A stretch of 64,000 nt of DNA from Oegoconia quadripuncta. Lineage: Eukaryota > Arthropoda > Insecta > Lepidoptera > Autostichidae. Under the pieces are notes generated by a model. That model was not told the DNA's origin. It did no database searches and saw nothing but the letters and a program-made list of their open reading frames with translations. Shown piece by piece: positions 60,537-64,000 of the stretch. The stretch's first letter is position 1, and every line of letters starts with the position of its first letter. Made by a program: the position numbers and the translations under genes. The stretch covers positions 2,999,001 through 3,063,000 of the forward strand of contig OX438752.1 of NCBI GenBank assembly GCA_949316235.1. The letters are read 5' to 3'.

Positions 60537-60970
60537 AGATAGATAGATAGATAAAGCATTTATTTGCATATTACAGAAACACATACAAAAATATTCGACG
60601 CAACAATAATTCTGCTTGGTGTTATTCTTACAAAATGTATCCTTATTTCACAGTAATAAAAGTAAAAACTAAACAATTAAGTATAACTGTTACAACTTAT
60701 AATAGAGTTGTATGTGTATCTGTACCACAAATGGGCCATCGCTCAGTGTGGATCCTCACCTATAGCGGTAAGACACTGATTTTCAGCTAGTGCCCTGCGA
60801 GAGAAAGCGAGGGTAGGGTAGTAGTGCAAAAATTTTCAATAACAACCCTAAGTGTGTATTCTATAAAGATCATGTTGGACGGTGGTGTATGGATCATAAC
60901 GATACTCGTTTAAAATAATAATTGTCAAAAGTGGGCTTAACACAATGAATACCCACAACGCGAACGAATC
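60537..60970 (-). repeat. LINE 3' UTR, inverted copy of 58265-58700
   Basis: ATAGATAGATAGATAAAGCA, CGCTCAGTGTGGATCCTCAC and CTGATTTTCAGCTAGTGCCC; the complement matches 58265-58700 over about 430 bp. Confidence 0.8.
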
Positions 60971-60974
60971 AAGA

Positions 60975-62105
60975 TGTCTGTAATGAAGGTGGCTGCCAAC
61001 CGATCACACTAAAAACCTATGAGAAGGTCCGTTGAATATGGGGAAGGTACGTTCAGCAGCACTTCCTGTGGCCGATGTGATGATGACGACATGAGGCGAT
61101 CGTGTACAATCAACACTAGAGTAGGTTAAAGAGGCTTGCTAATCAATGTTTTTAGTGAAAAGATGCGAGCAACTATTTTGCTGTGGAGCATAGGTACCTA
61201 CATATAGGTAGCTTGTAAAACGTATGGTTGTGATAAGAAATGTAGTAGGTATACATTGATAAAAGTTATTGTTCTTTATGTACCTTTGCCGCCGTCGCCA
61301 CGTCGTCGCTATGACGTGTGGCTTAGCAACTTAGCGCTGTCTGTTGTATGATTCTAGCTTCTAAAACAATCGTTTTTAGGGTTGTGTACCCGTAGGTCAA
61401 CCGGAGCCCATTGCTGTCGCTTGTATGTCTATATAATATAGGATTATATTTTACCAGATATTTTAAATAGAGTATTCCTGGTGAACTATATTCACATCAC
61501 ATAAAACAATGTAAAAATGCATTGAAGAAGTACTTTATAGATGGAACTATGTAGGAAGTGCCGCTCCAACAAATTTTAGGTCGATAGAGAGACACATGTC
61601 TACTTGCTTTCGCATAATCATCTTATGTATCTAGATATTTAAGTTACGTTACTTACTATTTGTAATAAAATAACGCGGCGGGTCAGTGACGTCATTCGCA
61701 CCACACACAAACCTTTACAGGTTTTCGTAGGCGTCTTACAGTGAAGATTGTTCAAATAATGTTCTATGGATAAATAAACCAAAAAAAAAAGCTAAACCGT
61801 TGAAGCTACACTCTTTATATTTGCACCAAAGATTACTTGCTGACCCAAAGCCAGGTGAAGTATATAAAAATATTTTGTAATGTTTCAGAGGGCAGCTCCC
61901 ATACAAGTGAAGGGGGCGAGAAAAATAAATATTTTTTACTGGAAGGTGTGGGATATTATTTAGAGCTTGTTATGTAGACAAATATTGTATGTTATGGTTA
62001 AAAAATATCAGAAACAAAGGCATAAAGAACCATCAAAAAAAAGTCAGCTTTTTTTTTCAAAATTTTGTCTGGAAATTTTTTTAACTTCCCATTGACCTAT
62101 GAACT
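60975..62105. other. Intergenic sequence without recognised gene
   Basis: A CRE-like TGACGTCA lies at about 61687 in a short GC-richer stretch. No coding frame recognised. Confidence 0.4.
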
Positions 62106-62111
62106 TTTAAG

Positions 62112-62471
62112 GTCTTAGCATACGTGACGGGTAATTTCTCGGACGGAACGGAGACGGGACGGGTATAGTTCCTAACGTGAAAGTGGTTTTAAAACATACG
62201 TACAGTGACGGTGTTCAACGAATAGTCGTGCTAGTGCTGCAACCATATTTCAGCACAAAATGTTCGATTTTACTTTTGAAGAACTAGCAATGGTTGCCGT
62301 AGCATTAGATGAAGAAGATGCCATAACGATGTTTTTTCTATTGCCGTCCCGTTCCGCCCGTGTTTCTCGCCACGTGTATTTTATTGCTATGTTTTTAAAT
62401 GCAACTATGTCAAAAAATCGTCCCGCTCCGTCCGGCACGAGAATAAACACGTCACGTATGCTAAGACCTTA
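62112..62471 (+). mobile_element. Non-autonomous DNA transposon with TTAA flanks
   Basis: Inverted ends GGTCTTAGCATACGTGACGG / ACGTCACGTATGCTAAGACC, flanked by TTAA on both sides. Inside, a 70-codon frame starts MFDFTFEELAMVAVALDEED, resembling the N-terminal segment that precedes the DDE domain in Harbinger-like transposases; its later part runs into the right inverted repeat. The TTAA flanks would instead suggest piggyBac-type targeting, so the class is open. GC-rich subterminal parts (GGACGGAACGGAGACGGGAC) also pair across the element. Confidence 0.6.
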
Positions 62472-62474
62472 AAG

Positions 62475-63525
62475 GAGATAGTTTTTTTTGTTTGAAGGTT
62501 TGGCTAGATATTGTACATCATGTTAGAATATTCTGCAACTCTAATGACACTAATTGAAAGGAATAAATTATCATTTATAGCATCCAGTAAAAAGCAGAAG
62601 ATTTTTTTGTAAATGTTATATTGTAACACCGATATACTATGGATATACTTTACCTTGAGTGACATTGACATGTTAAAAAAATTAAATAGGGATGCAAATT
62701 AATTTCCAAAAAAATCGATCGATTGATTCGAATCGCAAAACGATTTCGTATATAAAAAATCACAACCCTTCCTCCGTAGTCTGGTAAAAAAGGAAATCGA
62801 ACGAAATCAATTTATACGATCAGTGTCCTATAATGAACCTAATGAACATTATTATAATAAAAAAATCAATTTGTAAAATAAAAATGCAACGTCACTCGCT
62901 GACTTACCGCCAAAAAGCCTTTTTTTGTTTTGTTCAATGATTGATGAGTGTTTTTTTTGACTTTGGATTCTTGTTTTTTTGAGATCTATCGTCAGTTGCC
63001 TATGTAGTGTTGCCAATTTCTAAAACATTTAAAACTCTTCTGCTTTTTAAATACAGAACCTCATTAGATATCAGTATTATTCTGTAATTCCTACTATTTT
63101 GCTCTATATATTCGCAAGTTGTACATATCCTAGCCAAGATTAATCCATCACCAGGTGTTTTTTTTTTTTTTTTTTTTTTTTATGATTGACTGGATAAGCG
63201 TTTGACGCGTGTTTATTATTACCTATACTTTACCAACATATTGATAAATCTGAATGTTTGTTTTAAATTCCCCAATTTTCCTAGCACCTTACGTCAATAA
63301 TTCGTCTCAATATTGAGTGTCAATAAAGACATGACTCACCCGACTACGCGACACACGAAAGGGTAATGTGCATATCACCGAAAGTTACTTAATAATCCAC
63401 ACAATTAGATAATATCTAAGTCAAGATTATATGATATAGATAAATATTATATAAACAAATCGTTTTTTTTTTGTTACCCCAGTCTAACATACAATAGGTA
63501 AGCTCCAACACAAATTTAACAAAAA
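62475..63525. other. Intergenic sequence with repeat scraps
   Basis: A family-F end (GCAACGTCACTCGCTGACTT then ACCGCCAAAAAGCC) at 62887-62922, and a poly-T followed by ATGATTGACTGGATAAGCGT (LINE tail, minus) at 63158-63206. No gene. Confidence 0.5.
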
Positions 63526-63527
63526 TT

Positions 63528-63805
63528 GACGACCTGTTTGGTGTAGTGGCTAGAAACTCTGCTACTATACCAAAAGGTCGAGGGTTCGAATCCCGCTAGG
63601 GGCATATTTTTGTATGATGAATACAGACATGTGTTCCCGAGTTATGGATGTTTTTCATTTATACCTACAAGTATTTATTTATAAAAAATAATAATGTATT
63701 TGTGTAGTTTATGAACCATCTGGTATCCATAACACAAGCCTAGATGCTTACTGTGGACCTAGATGGCGTTGTGTGTTTGTGCAAAGACATTCATTTATTT
63801 ATTTA
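63528..63805 (+). mobile_element. SINE-A full-length copy
   Basis: ACGACCTGTTTGGTGTAGTG, GGTCGAGGGTTCGAATCCCG to GTGGACCTAGATGGCGTTGT and an ATTTATTTATTTA tail. Confidence 0.88.
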
Positions 63806-64000
63806 ACACTTTATTGTACAAATAAAAAAAAACAAAACCAAAAACAGGAGAATATTAAAATATACAAAAGGCGAGCTTATCTCTATAAGAGATCTCTTCC
63901 AGCAAACCTCAGTAAGGAGACAAATTGATGAGGTAACGTAAAAGTAGACAGCGAGTAGGTACACTTACAAAAACAGTAGTTATAAACAAACATACAACTA
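63806..64000 (-). repeat. LINE 3' tail with conserved hairpin, runs off the window
   Basis: AACACTTTATTGTACAAATA, GGCGAGCTTATCTCTATAAG and AGATCTCTTCCAGCAAACCT; complement of 30985-31205. Confidence 0.7.

Overview
The window is nuclear DNA of an insect, almost certainly a moth or butterfly (Lepidoptera). It is AT-rich and contains one spliced gene with classical GT/AG introns. Nearly everything else is degraded mobile DNA of types I associate with Lepidoptera: tRNA-derived SINEs, tails of RTE and Jockey/CR1-type LINEs, LEP1-like Helitron fragments, mariner-type MITEs and foldback elements. There is no bacterial, organellar or viral gene content and no CRISPR array.

The one well-supported gene lies on the minus strand from 23248 leftwards to 743 and leaves the window at its 3' side. 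Six coding exons (22484-23248, 21643-21818, 19679-20331, 7791-7975, 5336-5659, 743-838) have consensus splice sites and mutually compatible phases (0,2,1,0,0,0). Together they give 733 uninterrupted codons: signal peptide, a C-type-lectin-like region, a second similar region, an Ig-like segment, a cysteine-bearing module, a Thr/Pro-rich mucin-like stalk, and a final 32-residue exon that looks like the start of a GAIN domain. I infer the ectodomain of an adhesion-GPCR-like surface receptor whose 7TM part is off-window. The family assignment is tentative; the exon structure is not.

Its introns (16.8-23 kb, and 0.8-20 kb with one intron of 11.7 kb) hold SINEs, LINE tails, a (TTATA)n array, a GC-rich foldback element, a MITE with long terminal inverted repeats, and a 119-bp insert flanked by a perfect 17-bp target duplication. 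A plus-strand exon-like fragment of about 70 codons is fused to a SINE head at 16.3 kb.

From 23.3 kb to the right end I see no host gene. The region is a mosaic of four tRNA-headed SINE families (called here SINE-A, -B, -C and -D), LINE C-terminal coding remnants (28, 30.5, 37, 38.6, 39.7, 41.8, 43.7, 56, 58 kb), two recent-looking tandem arrays (4 x 185 bp at 24.9-25.6 kb; 8 x 67 bp at 56.1-56.7 kb, the latter grown out of the stop-codon end of a LINE ORF), several palindromic MITEs, a pair of large inverted LINE copies around 58.3-61.0 kb, and a transposon with long inverted ends and TTAA flanks at 62.1-62.5 kb. Repeated nesting (SINE in SINE, LINE in SINE, SINE in Helitron-like element) gives relative ages for several families.
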